DNA from: Fibrobacterota bacterium
GTDB taxonomy: Bacteria; Fibrobacterota; Chitinivibrionia; Chitinivibrionales; Chitinispirillaceae
Assembly: GCA_023436145.1 (NCBI GenBank)
Contig: JAEZKP010000108.1
Coordinates: 1 to 26,955 of the forward strand
DNA: 26,955 bases
Reading direction: 5' to 3'
Both the position numbers and the translations under genes were made by a program. Numbering within the stretch: the stretch's first letter is position 1; each line of letters begins with the position of its first letter. The notes beneath the pieces are model-generated. The model had not been told where the DNA came from, did not search any database, and was given only the letters and a program-made list of their open reading frames with translations. Positions 17,237 to 26,535 of the stretch are shown in pieces.

Positions 17237-18427
17237 ATGGCAAACATACTCATTTGGCCGGACATTAATTTCGAACCAGGGCACTGGCGGCCTGTAATGG
17301 CCATGGCCAAAAAACTGAAAAAAAATCATACTGTCAAATTTCTTTGCACCCCTGACTGCAAAAGCATCATCGAGGGATACGGACTGGATAGTATACCTAT
17401 TTTTGAAGAGTATTATCCAAGAGGTTACTCTACACTCATTTTTGAAAAGCCCGAAGAGATACGTTCGCGCATTGATCATTGTGTGAAGATTGCGGATGGG
17501 TATTTAGATGATATAATAACTGATTTCCGCCCTGACCTTCTGCTTGCCGGATATTTTGTTTCTCTGGAGGCACAGTTGATAAAATACCGGTACAATCTTC
17601 AATACATGATAACAACCACTTACCTGCGGCATCCGGAAAATAGCCCGGCAGTCATGTCGTTACGATTTCTTGCTGCAAATCCGCCGGAAATTACCACCCG
17701 TCTGATGAAAAAAACGACTGGGTTAAACTACACCGGAACATTCAATGAGATGAAGGATTTTACTCAGCCTATAAATGATGTCAATGAGCTTATTACCTGT
17801 CCAAGAGAATTTGACTACGATGAGTTTGTCCATCTTCCCAATACTCATTATGTAGAGCCATCGATACTTCTTGATGAGGGAGGTGTTGTCAGCCCCGGCT
17901 CTTCATGGAAAATTATTTATGCCAGCGCCGGGTCCCGCGTGCGGGATTACCTTGAGAGTGCAAGGAATATGTTCAAAGTTCTGGAACGGACAATAAGTCT
18001 GGGTGGTATGGAGAACCGGTATTTAAGGATGGCTGTGGGGCATACTCTTGAAGAGGATTTCAACAATAAACCTAGAATCCAGATTGTTAATTGGGCTTAT
18101 CAGACAGGTGAACTGAAAATCGCATCTTCCGCAGTGCTTCATGGTGGACTAGCCAGCATAAAGGAGTGCATACTTCTCGGAGTGCCTCCGATCATAATTC
18201 CACTTGGTAAAGATCAGATGGAAAATGCGAACCGGGTATTTGCAAAGAGGATTGGTACCATTGTGTTATTGGACAATCTTGATGAAAAAAGAATGGCTAG
18301 AGCTATTATGGAAGCTGAGACAAATCAGGTGATCAAACGTAATTTGCAGCGGATGAAAGACACTTTTGTGAAACTTGAAGAAGAAGCTCCGTCTTTGTCT
18401 AAAATTAACGATTGTCTGGATGTATAG
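17237..18427 (+). CDS. GT1-family glycosyltransferase (UGT/MGT-like) inside the Tc operon
   Basis: A 396-residue protein with the GT-B two-domain pattern. The N-terminal GHWRP (residues 15-19) places His16 at the usual catalytic-base position of UDP-glycosyl/macrolide glycosyltransferases. Near 296-335 is a nucleotide-sugar binding motif: SSAVLHGGLASIKECILLGV, then PLGKDQMENANRV, the bacterial counterpart of the PSPG box with HGG, E and DQ kept. Such enzymes transfer a sugar from a nucleotide donor to a small molecule, lipid or sometimes a protein in the cytoplasm. The gene starts 19 bases after the TcA stop with a good AAAGGAAG ribosome site and ends 58 bases before TcB-TcC, so it is cotranscribed with the toxin. 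The acceptor cannot be read from sequence. It could modify a Tc subunit, make a secondary metabolite, or be an independent passenger. Confidence 0.88.
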   Translation: MANILIWPDINFEPGHWRPVMAMAKKLKKNHTVKFLCTPDCKSIIEGYGLDSIPIFEEYYPRGYSTLIFEKPEEIRSRIDHCVKIADGYLDDIITDFRPDLLLAGYFVSLEAQLIKYRYNLQYMITTTYLRHPENSPAVMSLRFLAANPPEITTRLMKKTTGLNYTGTFNEMKDFTQPINDVNELITCPREFDYDEFVHLPNTHYVEPSILLDEGGVVSPGSSWKIIYASAGSRVRDYLESARNMFKVLERTISLGGMENRYLRMAVGHTLEEDFNNKPRIQIVNWAYQTGELKIASSAVLHGGLASIKECILLGVPPIIIPLGKDQMENANRVFAKRIGTIVLLDNLDEKRMARAIMEAETNQVIKRNLQRMKDTFVKLEEEAPSLSKINDCLDV

Positions 18428-18448
18428 CTGGTATAAACATTACACATT

Positions 18449-18499
18449 ATGAAAAAGTCTCATTCAACCGAAAAGACCGGTTCTTATGACAGAAAATAA
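18449..18499 (+). CDS. Possible 16-codon upstream ORF overlapping the TcB-TcC start
   Basis: An ATG at 18449 opens a short frame, MKKSHSTEKTGSYDRK, which stops at 18499, 13 bases past the TcB-TcC ATG (18486) in another frame. The TcB-TcC start has no clear Shine-Dalgarno sequence. Reinitiation from this small frame is one way it could be translated. It could equally be chance, and the uORF also lacks a strong ribosome site. Confidence 0.2.
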   Translation: MKKSHSTEKTGSYDRK

Positions 18500-21400
18500 A
18501 AGCCACTCCGACACCATTTCAAATGGAAACAAAAGAACAGATGGCACAAAAGCCGTATCGCAAGGTAACAGAGCCGACATCCAGAGTACCTTTGCCCAAT
18601 TCAGTCCTCCTTCAGTAAATCTACCCAAAGGCGGTGGTGCGCTACGGGGCATTGGCGAGAAATTCAGTGCTAACCCGGTTACTGGTACAGGCTCATTGAC
18701 TATTGCGCTTCCGATTACACCAGGAAGGGGCAATTTCACACCACAAATTACACTCTCCTATGATTCCGGTGGTGGAAATGGCAGTTTCGGTCTGGGGTGG
18801 CAGCTCTCGCTCCCGTCTATTACCAGGAAAACTTCCAAAGGAATACCTCAATACAATGATCAAGATGAATCGGACATTTTCATTCTTTCCGATGCAGAAG
18901 ACCTGGTGCCAAAGCTATTGCCAGATGGTGACAACTGGGTTGCTGACATCAAAACAGATGTGACTCTTTATGGAAATATCTACACGGTTCAACGATATCA
19001 GCCACGTACCGAAGGACATTTTGCACGAATTGAGAAGTGGAAACAAAACGAAAATGGCCATACTCACTGGCGGGTTATTACAAAAGATAACATTACCAGC
19101 ATTTACGGACTTACAAATGATTCCAGGATAGCCGATCCTGACCACCCTGATCATGTATTCGCATGGCATGTCTGTCGCTCCTTTGACGGAAAGGGAAATG
19201 TAATTATTTACGAATACAAGGCTGAAAACAGTGATGGAATCGATGAGAACGCTGTGAATGAACGGAATCGCACCATCATTAGCCGAAGTGCAAACCGATA
19301 TATAAAGCGGGTATGTTACGCCAATGCTTATCCCTGGTTTGCGAATTACGAAGATGCGATTGATGTAGAACCACCACTTCCATCAGTATGGCATTTCGAA
19401 ACTGTGTTCGACTACGGAGAGCATGATGAAAATACGCCTCAACCCGATGATACCGGAGAGTGGGAGCTTCGTCCAGACCCATTCTCTCGGTATAACAGTG
19501 GGTTTGAGATCCGTACCTATCGCCGCTGTAAGCGCGTACTAATGTTTCATAACTTTTCAGATGAAACTAATATTGGTGAAGGGTGTCTGGTCCGTTCCTT
19601 AGATCTGGAATACCTGGGTGTAACAGAAGGTGGCGGAGGAGTGGCATCGGGCGACCTCTGCTTTTCGCGCATCTCATCTATCAGGCAAAGAGGATATATC
19701 AAAGAGGAATCTGGCAATTATAGAAGTGAGTTTCTTCCACCGCTTCTTTTTGAATACTCTTCTGCAATAATCAATAACCGGATATGTGAAATTTCCACTG
19801 AAGAACTCGGTGGAATAAAAATGTCCAGTGGAAATGCCGCAAAATGGCACGATTTTTACGGTGAAGGGTTAACAGGCATTCTTGCTCAATACGATGGCTG
19901 CTGGTACTACAAACGGAATTTTTCCCCGGTTGATTCAGGGGAAAGCGGGCAGATGAGCGCATCATTCGGGCCTGCAGCAGAAATCATGGAACTGCCAACC
20001 ATGGCACGAAACCCGGAATTAAAGTTCATGGACCTTTCCGGTGACGGGCATCCCGATATGGTAATACTTGATAAGCAAGATAGCGGCTTTTGTGAAATCG
20101 AAAACAATGTTAAACTGGGAAACTTCCGCACATTTTCGATGTTACCGAATATCGACTGGAGTGATCCGGATCTTCGTTTCATCGATCTGACAGGTGATGG
20201 GCTTACCGACATACTCATCACTCAAGGAAACGTATTCACCTGGTACAAATCGCTTGGCGAAGATGGTTTCGAATCCGCCCGTGAAGTATATGCAGTTCTC
20301 GATGAAGAGAAAGGACCGCGAGTGCTTTTTTCAGATCTGGAACAGAAGATCTTCATTGCTGACATGTCGGGTGATGGTTTAAGCGATATCGTGCGGATAA
20401 AAAATGGGGAAGTATGCTACTGGCCCAATCTTGGGTATGGTCAATTCGGTAAAAAAATCACTATGGACAATTCACCGGTATTTGACAACACAGACCTTTT
20501 TAACCCCAATCGTATGTTGCTTGCCGATATTGACGGATCAGGTGTGACTGATATCATCTACTATAATGGTAATACCGTAACAATTTATTTCAACCTCTCG
20601 GGAAACCGCTTTGCAGAACCTCACCAGTTGCAGCTTCCTGTGTTCTTTGATGATAACATGCAGGTTTCCGCTTTTGATCTTCTGGGCAATGGAACTGCAT
20701 GCCTGGTCTGGTCTTCGGGACTTCCTTCACCCGATATGCAGCCTGTACGGTATATCGAGCTCATGAAAAACGGGAAGCCGCACCTGCTTACGCGTATTGT
20801 CAATAATTTCGGCGCTGAAATATCGATGAGTTATGCGCCCTCAACAAGATTCTACCTGGAAGGTCTTCAGAATGGTACCCCCTGGATAACCCGGCTCTCT
20901 TTTCCGGTACATGTGCTGGAACGGGTGGAACACTATGATGCGATAAGTAAATCGCGGCTGGTTACCCGCTATGCTTATCATCATGGCTATTTTGACGGAG
21001 AAGAGCGGGAGTTTCGCGGATTCGCAAAGGTGGAGCAGTGGGATACCGAATCTTTCGACGCTGACAGCGGATCAGGGCGTGGAAGTCATGCATCCGATGA
21101 GCTGTTGAGCCTTCCTCCGGTAAGGACGGTCAGTTATTTCCACACAGGCGCTTTTTTGGAGGCATCGGATTTTGAGAGTAAGCTTTCTGAGGAATACTTT
21201 GATATTGGCGCGGGGTTTATACTTCCTGACACTCAGATACCGGCAGGTCTTAACAGTCAGGAAATGCGTGAGGCACACAGGGCATTGCGTGGAAGTCTTC
21301 TGCGCACCGAAGTTTACGCCGAGGATGGAACCGAAAAGGCGGATAAACCATACGTAGTTACTGAGCAAAGCTTCCGAGTGCGGATGGAGCAGCCATTAAA

Positions 21401-24400
21401 AGAAAACCGTTATGCAGTATTCTTTGTTCATCCGGATCAGACCTTGACGCTCAATTATGAGCGTAATGAAACGGATCCCCGCATTACACATGAACTTACA
21501 CTTGCAGTGGACCAGTTTGGTGCAGTAACCGAATCAGCATCAGTTGCATACCCGCGTCAGACTACTCCGCATGATTCCGAACAGGAAAGGCTATGGGTAA
21601 GTTACACGATCAACAATGTTATAAATAAAGATACTGATCCATACTGGCGCAGAATAGGTATTGCGTATGAATCGTCAATTTGGGAACTGACCGGCCTTGA
21701 AATCCTTGACGGTACACCACTTACACCGGATGCTGCTCGCACATGGTTCACCAATGCTGCGGAAATTACCTATGAGACATCTCCTGACCAGGATGAGTTG
21801 CAGAAAAGGTGTGTAAAGGCAATAAAGCAACGGTATATGAAAAATGATCTTACCGGACCACTTACGTTTGGAGATGTTGAATCACTTGCACTTCCATATA
21901 AGTCGTATGTGCTTGCCCTTACTGACACTTTAATAAGCACTATTTACGGAAGCCGTGTGGAAGCGGCCATGGTGACTGGTGAAGCCAGATACGAGACTAT
22001 TGATGGTGATTACTGGATTCAGTCTACCAGTGTTGTATATAATGCCTCTTCGTTTTATCAGCCAGTAAAAATTATCGATCCCTTTGGTGGAGAGTTTACC
22101 AGTACCTGGGACCGGTATTCCTTACTCGTCGAGAGTATCGAGGATGCACTTGGTAATCAGACTGGAGTAAGTTCTGATTACCGGTGCATGGCACCTGACT
22201 TGGTTACTGATCCCAACAGTAACCGAACAGAAGCCTCTTTTGATCCGATGGGGCGGGTAGTTGCGATTGCGGTTATGGGGAAGTCCGGTGGTAGTGATGG
22301 TGATACTATCGATGATCCCACAATGCGCTTCGAATATTTCAACGCTGAATTGATTGGTGATAAGTGGAAACCTGCCTATGTACATTCACTGGCGCGTGAG
22401 CTGCATGGTGCTTTAAACCCCAGGTGGCAGGAATCTTATCTGTATACCGATGGTTTGGGACATGAGGCAATGACCAAGGTACAGGCAGAGCCAGGTGAAG
22501 CTCCTGAAAGAGATGCAGATGGAAATCTGGTGTATGATGAAGACGGGAATCTTGTCATCACTCACACCGACAATCGATGGGTGGGGACTGGAAGGACCGT
22601 GTATGATAACAAAGGTAACCCGGTTAAAAAATACGAGCCGTTTTTCAGCAGTACGTACGAGTATGAGGATGAAGATGACCTTGTACAATGGGGTGTAACA
22701 CCGATTATGCATTACGACCCGCTGGGTCGAATCGTTCACACAGAGTTTCCGGATGGCACCGAATCACGAGTGGTATTTAATGCGTGGTATCAGGAAAACT
22801 GGGACCAGAATGACTGTGTCAATGGTTCACGGTGGTTGACAGAGAGACTTGAAGCCGGTGCTCCGGCAGATGAGCGAACTGCAGCGGTGCAAACACAGGT
22901 CCATGCAAATACTCCATCAGTAAGTTATCTTGATTCTCTGGGACGGGTATATTTATCTGTTGAAAACAATGGATTGGATGGAAATTACGAAACCCGAACG
23001 GTTCTGGATATTGAAGGAATTGTGTTGACCATTACCGATCAGCGGGGAATTACTGCATTTACCTATCAGTATGATATTGCAGGAACACAGGTATATACCA
23101 ATAATCCTGATGCAGGTGAGCGGTTTATTTTAATAGATACAATGGGAAATCCGCTTCGTACCTGGGACAGTAGAGACCAGGTGCAACGGTTTACCTACGA
23201 TACATTGCGCAGGTCAACGCACACCTATGTGCAGCAGGGAGTAAATCCCGAACATCTGATGATCCGCACTATTTATGGTGAATCGCTTGCAGATCCGGTA
23301 AATGGAAATCACAGGGGGAAAGTGTATCAGGTTTTTGATGGTGCCGGGGTTTTGACCAACAATTCTTATGATTTCAAGGGAAATCTTCTTGGCAGTACAA
23401 GGCATGTAGCTAATGAATACCATCAGACACCACACTGGGATGTGATCGACGGGCTAACTGATGTAAATGCAGTCTGGACAGCAGCACAGAACTCGCTCCA
23501 ATCACAAAGTTACTCTGGTAACATTGAGTATGATGCGCTCAATCGGGTAGTGAGATCCACGACACCGGATGGAAGTGTTACACGACCGTTTTACAATGAA
23601 GCGAATTTACTGGAACGTTTAGAGTTGAACCATCGGGGAAGAGGTACTTTCACCCCGATTGTGGATAATATCGATTACAACGCCCGTGGCCAGCGGACTA
23701 TTATTGAATATGCGAATGGAGTTGAAACTTCGTATGAATACGATCCATTTACGTTCCGTATGACCCGACTTGTTTCCACGCGAAGTTCCGATTCGATGAA
23801 ATTGCAGGATTACCGGTACACTTTTGATCCTGTAGGAAATATTGTTGTATTCCGGGATAATAGCGACTGGTCGCATCTGTTTACACGACAGCCGGTTTCA
23901 GGTGACGGGCAATATGTCTATGACCCTCTTTACCGTTTGGTTCAGGCCACCGGGCGCGAACATCCCGGCCAGCAACCAACACATACTGATCCCGTGCGCG
24001 GAACGGTACCTCATCAGAATGATCTTCAAGCTTTACTTAGGTACACAGAACAATACGAATACGATGAAGCAGGAAATATTATCAAAATGTCCCATACGGC
24101 AATTGGGAATAATTGGAACAGAGGATACCAATATAGCACCGCTAGCAATAAACTTATAGGTACTAGCGCCCCTGGAGATTCAGCGGGAACCTATTCCAAC
24201 ACATATACCTATAACTCCCATGGAAGCATGATCACCATGCCCCATATTTCCCAGTTAAACTGGAATTATGCAGAGCAGTTGCAATCGACTGACTTAGGTG
24301 GGGGTGGAATTGTATATTACTGTTACGACAGTAGCGGTAATCGTTCCCGTAAGGTGTATGAACACAGCGGTGTTGTTGAAGATCGTATTTACCTTGGTGG

Positions 24401-25802
24401 GTATGAGATCTACCGCAGGACGGTCGGGGCTACTCTATCACTTGAACGTGAAACGCTGCATGTTAGTGATGATACCAAACCTGTTTTGCTCTTTGAAACT
24501 AAGACTGTCGACATAGACAATTCTGCCGGATCACCCCAAATTCGTTGCCGATGGCAGCTGGGCAATCATCTGGGGTCGTCAGGTATCGAGCTTAATGATG
24601 GTGCTCAAGTTATCTCATATGAAGAGTATTATCCATTCGGGAGTACATCGTTTCATTCGGTGAATTCCGGTGCTGAAGTTAGTGCGAAGCGGTATCGGTA
24701 TACTGGTAAAGAGCGGGATGACGAGACTGGGTTGTATTATTATGGGGCTAGGTATTATGCAAGCTGGTTAGGACGGTGGACTGGGTGTGATCCGTCTCTA
24801 AATGATAGCCTGAGTTTATATATTTATGTCAAAAATAGACCTGTTTGTCTTATCGATGCCAATGGGCAGGATAGCTCCTCTTTCCTGGAAAAATGGAATA
24901 TCATTGTAGCAGATGCTCATAGTTTTAAGTCAATGGTATATAAGGGGATTGAATCATTAGAAAATAATATGATTTCATATGCCCGAGAGTCAGCTACTAA
25001 GCAACAGAAAGCAGGTCTCATATCAAAGGATCAAATAGATTCGGGGATACAAAGTGCAGCAGTATTTACAGGAGTTGTTGGCACAGCGCTAACATTTATA
25101 TCAGAATTTACTGTAAATGCTGGGGCAAATTTCATTGAATTTCTGGATAATACATCAACTGCTTTAGGTGAAGGAACGGGAAAACTTGTTACTGGTAATA
25201 CACAAGGGGGGCTTAAGCAGCTTGGTGATGTTACTGGCCTTATTACAGCTGGCGAAAATTTAGGTGAGGGTATTTATGATTTAACTCAGGGTAATTATGC
25301 AGAAGGCACTACGAAGATTGCAGGTGCAGTAGCTACTGCTGCAGGTAATGTTATTATGTTTAGCCAATTGGGAAATCAGATCGTACCGGCTAAATATAAT
25401 CCTACATTAAAAATAAAAATAAAGCAAACTGGTGCAAGTGATAATTTAGAATTTTGGGATTTTGAAGGGGCTGAAAAAAGTTACGAGTCAATTAGGTTGG
25501 ACCAAGATGATGTTGCTTTAATTTCTAAAAATACTGGTATTAAGCTAGAGCGTGTTCAAAGGATTAAAGATCACCTTTTTAATAAGAAACACTTATTAGA
25601 TGATGGATTACAACGATTCGATGCTTCACCTGAAATAGCAAATGCATGGAGTTCATTGAAAAAAAATTCGTTTACATGTAAGGATATACAATTGTTAAAA
25701 CATGAATTGTTTGAGTCAAAGTTTGAAGGAGTTTTTAAAACAAATTACAGAACTGCTCATAGTGCAGCAAATAGAGCAGGGTATAAATCAGGTTTGGAGT
25801 AA
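18486..25802 (+). CDS. Fused TcB-TcC toxin cocoon with C-terminal toxin domain
   Basis: A 2438-residue protein, equal to Photorhabdus TcB plus TcC added together. An SpvB-like domain starts near residue 45 (KGGGALRGIGEKFSANPVTG). Four FG-GAP/VCBS-like calcium-loop repeats start at 516, 567, 626 and 681 (DLSGDGHPD, DLTGDGLTD, DMSGDGLSD, DIDGSGVTD), marking the beta-propeller that docks on TcA. The TcB middle domains and RHS/YD repeats follow to about 2060. The RHS core ends with GKERDDETGLYYYGARYY, GRWTGCDP (2096-2103) and LIDANGQD (2122-2129). The acidic residues at 2078-2079 and 2102 match the aspartyl-protease centre that frees the cargo in TcC/RHS proteins. The last ~310 residues are the variable toxin part. 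The assembled shell encloses the toxin and releases it through the TcA channel. Confidence 0.95.
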   Translation: MTENKSHSDTISNGNKRTDGTKAVSQGNRADIQSTFAQFSPPSVNLPKGGGALRGIGEKFSANPVTGTGSLTIALPITPGRGNFTPQITLSYDSGGGNGSFGLGWQLSLPSITRKTSKGIPQYNDQDESDIFILSDAEDLVPKLLPDGDNWVADIKTDVTLYGNIYTVQRYQPRTEGHFARIEKWKQNENGHTHWRVITKDNITSIYGLTNDSRIADPDHPDHVFAWHVCRSFDGKGNVIIYEYKAENSDGIDENAVNERNRTIISRSANRYIKRVCYANAYPWFANYEDAIDVEPPLPSVWHFETVFDYGEHDENTPQPDDTGEWELRPDPFSRYNSGFEIRTYRRCKRVLMFHNFSDETNIGEGCLVRSLDLEYLGVTEGGGGVASGDLCFSRISSIRQRGYIKEESGNYRSEFLPPLLFEYSSAIINNRICEISTEELGGIKMSSGNAAKWHDFYGEGLTGILAQYDGCWYYKRNFSPVDSGESGQMSASFGPAAEIMELPTMARNPELKFMDLSGDGHPDMVILDKQDSGFCEIENNVKLGNFRTFSMLPNIDWSDPDLRFIDLTGDGLTDILITQGNVFTWYKSLGEDGFESAREVYAVLDEEKGPRVLFSDLEQKIFIADMSGDGLSDIVRIKNGEVCYWPNLGYGQFGKKITMDNSPVFDNTDLFNPNRMLLADIDGSGVTDIIYYNGNTVTIYFNLSGNRFAEPHQLQLPVFFDDNMQVSAFDLLGNGTACLVWSSGLPSPDMQPVRYIELMKNGKPHLLTRIVNNFGAEISMSYAPSTRFYLEGLQNGTPWITRLSFPVHVLERVEHYDAISKSRLVTRYAYHHGYFDGEEREFRGFAKVEQWDTESFDADSGSGRGSHASDELLSLPPVRTVSYFHTGAFLEASDFESKLSEEYFDIGAGFILPDTQIPAGLNSQEMREAHRALRGSLLRTEVYAEDGTEKADKPYVVTEQSFRVRMEQPLKENRYAVFFVHPDQTLTLNYERNETDPRITHELTLAVDQFGAVTESASVAYPRQTTPHDSEQERLWVSYTINNVINKDTDPYWRRIGIAYESSIWELTGLEILDGTPLTPDAARTWFTNAAEITYETSPDQDELQKRCVKAIKQRYMKNDLTGPLTFGDVESLALPYKSYVLALTDTLISTIYGSRVEAAMVTGEARYETIDGDYWIQSTSVVYNASSFYQPVKIIDPFGGEFTSTWDRYSLLVESIEDALGNQTGVSSDYRCMAPDLVTDPNSNRTEASFDPMGRVVAIAVMGKSGGSDGDTIDDPTMRFEYFNAELIGDKWKPAYVHSLARELHGALNPRWQESYLYTDGLGHEAMTKVQAEPGEAPERDADGNLVYDEDGNLVITHTDNRWVGTGRTVYDNKGNPVKKYEPFFSSTYEYEDEDDLVQWGVTPIMHYDPLGRIVHTEFPDGTESRVVFNAWYQENWDQNDCVNGSRWLTERLEAGAPADERTAAVQTQVHANTPSVSYLDSLGRVYLSVENNGLDGNYETRTVLDIEGIVLTITDQRGITAFTYQYDIAGTQVYTNNPDAGERFILIDTMGNPLRTWDSRDQVQRFTYDTLRRSTHTYVQQGVNPEHLMIRTIYGESLADPVNGNHRGKVYQVFDGAGVLTNNSYDFKGNLLGSTRHVANEYHQTPHWDVIDGLTDVNAVWTAAQNSLQSQSYSGNIEYDALNRVVRSTTPDGSVTRPFYNEANLLERLELNHRGRGTFTPIVDNIDYNARGQRTIIEYANGVETSYEYDPFTFRMTRLVSTRSSDSMKLQDYRYTFDPVGNIVVFRDNSDWSHLFTRQPVSGDGQYVYDPLYRLVQATGREHPGQQPTHTDPVRGTVPHQNDLQALLRYTEQYEYDEAGNIIKMSHTAIGNNWNRGYQYSTASNKLIGTSAPGDSAGTYSNTYTYNSHGSMITMPHISQLNWNYAEQLQSTDLGGGGIVYYCYDSSGNRSRKVYEHSGVVEDRIYLGGYEIYRRTVGATLSLERETLHVSDDTKPVLLFETKTVDIDNSAGSPQIRCRWQLGNHLGSSGIELNDGAQVISYEEYYPFGSTSFHSVNSGAEVSAKRYRYTGKERDDETGLYYYGARYYASWLGRWTGCDPSLNDSLSLYIYVKNRPVCLIDANGQDSSSFLEKWNIIVADAHSFKSMVYKGIESLENNMISYARESATKQQKAGLISKDQIDSGIQSAAVFTGVVGTALTFISEFTVNAGANFIEFLDNTSTALGEGTGKLVTGNTQGGLKQLGDVTGLITAGENLGEGIYDLTQGNYAEGTTKIAGAVATAAGNVIMFSQLGNQIVPAKYNPTLKIKIKQTGASDNLEFWDFEGAEKSYESIRLDQDDVALISKNTGIKLERVQRIKDHLFNKKHLLDDGLQRFDASPEIANAWSSLKKNSFTCKDIQLLKHELFESKFEGVFKTNYRTAHSAANRAGYKSGLE
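22700..24790 (+). repeat. RHS/YD repeat region and RHS core of TcB-TcC
   Basis: Repeated YD-type units at protein level include YDPLGRIVHTEFPDGTES, YDTLRRSTHTY, YDALNRVVRSTTPDGSVT, YEYDPFTFRMTRLVS, YEYDEAGNIIKM and YCYDSSGNRSRKVY. They end in the conserved RHS core with GRWTGCDP. Such repeats build the beta-strand shell that encapsulates the toxin. Earlier, more diverged units may exist between residues 1200 and 1400. Confidence 0.8.
24797..25802 (+). other. Hypervariable C-terminal toxin domain of TcB-TcC
   Basis: Everything after the predicted self-cleavage region (GRWTGCDP, residues 2096-2103) is the cargo, and base composition falls clearly to AT-rich here. A Gly/Ala-rich, partly hydrophobic segment at about 2195-2290 could be a membrane-active or linker part. 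It is followed by a compact last domain, 2343-2438. That domain has a spaced set of polar residues: IKDHLF (His2363), KKHLLDDG (His2369), RFD (Arg2377, Asp2379), Trp2388, LLKHELFESK (His2406, Glu2407, Glu2410) and TAHSAA (His2425). From memory, the same ordered motifs recur at the ends of other bacterial polymorphic toxins. I cannot name the family or its activity. The His/Asp/Glu set would suit a metal-dependent enzyme. Confidence 0.7.
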
Positions 25803-25808
25803 TTAAAA

Positions 25809-26048
25809 ATGGCTATATACATACATATAAAAAAGAAAAAAGAATGTACACAAAGTGTAGTTTATGAGTATTCGTGCGATGATGGTCGTTCTGGCTTGTT
25901 AGAATTAAATACAAAAACAGGTGAAGCGACTAATATAAGGCAAATGGAAAATGATAATGAAAATCGTAACTACTTAAAAGCTGCATTTAAATTAAAAAAA
26001 TATTGGCAAAAGGGAGTGTTACCAGAAGTCACTTCTTGGTCATCATAA
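25809..26048 (+). CDS. Candidate immunity protein for the TcB-TcC toxin domain
   Basis: A 79-residue, lysine-rich cytoplasmic protein with no signal peptide or membrane segment. It begins six bases after the toxin stop, with its ribosome site (GGAG, 25796-25799) inside the end of the toxin gene, so the two are tightly coupled. Recognisable blocks are YEYSCDDGRSGLLELNTKTG (about 19-38) and AAFKLKKYWQKGVLPE. These look like a small antiparallel beta sheet plus helix, and I recall similar small proteins beside polymorphic toxins. Its AT-rich composition matches the toxin tip rather than the RHS core, so the two probably arrived together. Immunity function is inferred from position, size and shared composition; no family is assigned with certainty. 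Confidence 0.65.
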   Translation: MAIYIHIKKKKECTQSVVYEYSCDDGRSGLLELNTKTGEATNIRQMENDNENRNYLKAAFKLKKYWQKGVLPEVTSWSS

Positions 26049-26050
26049 AT

Positions 26051-26390
26051 ATAATAATCTGTAATTCACTTTACCATTTGTTTCAGGTTATCAGGCCCGA
26101 ACCCATTTTAAATCAATTACAAGGAGCTTATATCCCATCGCATTGGGGGATTTTAAACTCTGTCCTCATTTGATAGATAAGTTAAAGAAAAACCTGGAAA
26201 ATGAATTACCCAGTGTTGAAGTATGTGCATTTCTCAGGTCACCGAAATCAAGAGATGGAAGTAGCGGGAAAGAATCGGCTTTGATTGTATGCTGGTTCAG
26301 GATGATTTTTTTACACCTCCTACTCAAGTGATTGAGTATGCTATTGAAAAACCAAATTGGCAAGAATGTACAACTGACTATGAATGGTGA
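26051..26390 (+). pseudogene. Decayed small gene with two frameshifts, possibly an old immunity gene
   Basis: Three protein-like stretches follow each other in three different frames. The first, ending at 26173, reads HLFQVIRPEPILNQLQGAYI then PSHWG. The second, about 26145-26265, reads DFKLCPHLIDKLKKNLENEL then PSVEVCAFLRSPKSRDG. The third, about 26265-26390, reads RIGFDCMLVQDDFFTPPTQV then IEYAIEKPNWQECTTDYEW and a stop. Joined, they give about 110 residues, a normal immunity-protein size. No single frame gives a sensible full protein. The frameshift points are approximate, and the joined reading is inference. Confidence 0.38.
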
Positions 26391-26409
26391 GTATAATTGT
26401 GGTAACTGA

Positions 26410-26535
26410 TTGAAAATACCAGAGATTTTACGATGGCCATTGGTTATAGGTATGGCTATCGGTTATGTCGCAGGTGAAATAACTGGTAAGGTTTATGATT
26501 TGATGACAGGTAGATATGATGAAAAAAAAAGATGA
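26410..26535 (+). pseudogene. Orphan toxin-tip-like fragment
   Basis: A 41-codon open stretch following a stop, with only a TTG available as start. It reads KIPEILRWPLVIGMAIGYVA then GEITGKVYDLMTGRYDEKKR and stops at 26535. The hydrophobic, glycine-containing segment and polar tail resemble the very end of an RHS-type C-terminal toxin. Its stop overlaps the start of the next membrane-protein gene (26516) by 20 bases, the arrangement of a toxin followed by its immunity gene. It may be what is left of a displaced toxin tip. Being so short, it could also be chance. Confidence 0.3.

Noticed and set aside
17060..17479. A 139-codon minus-strand frame across the TcA/glycosyltransferase junction
   Set aside because: It overlaps two well-supported genes on the other strand and shows no family features.
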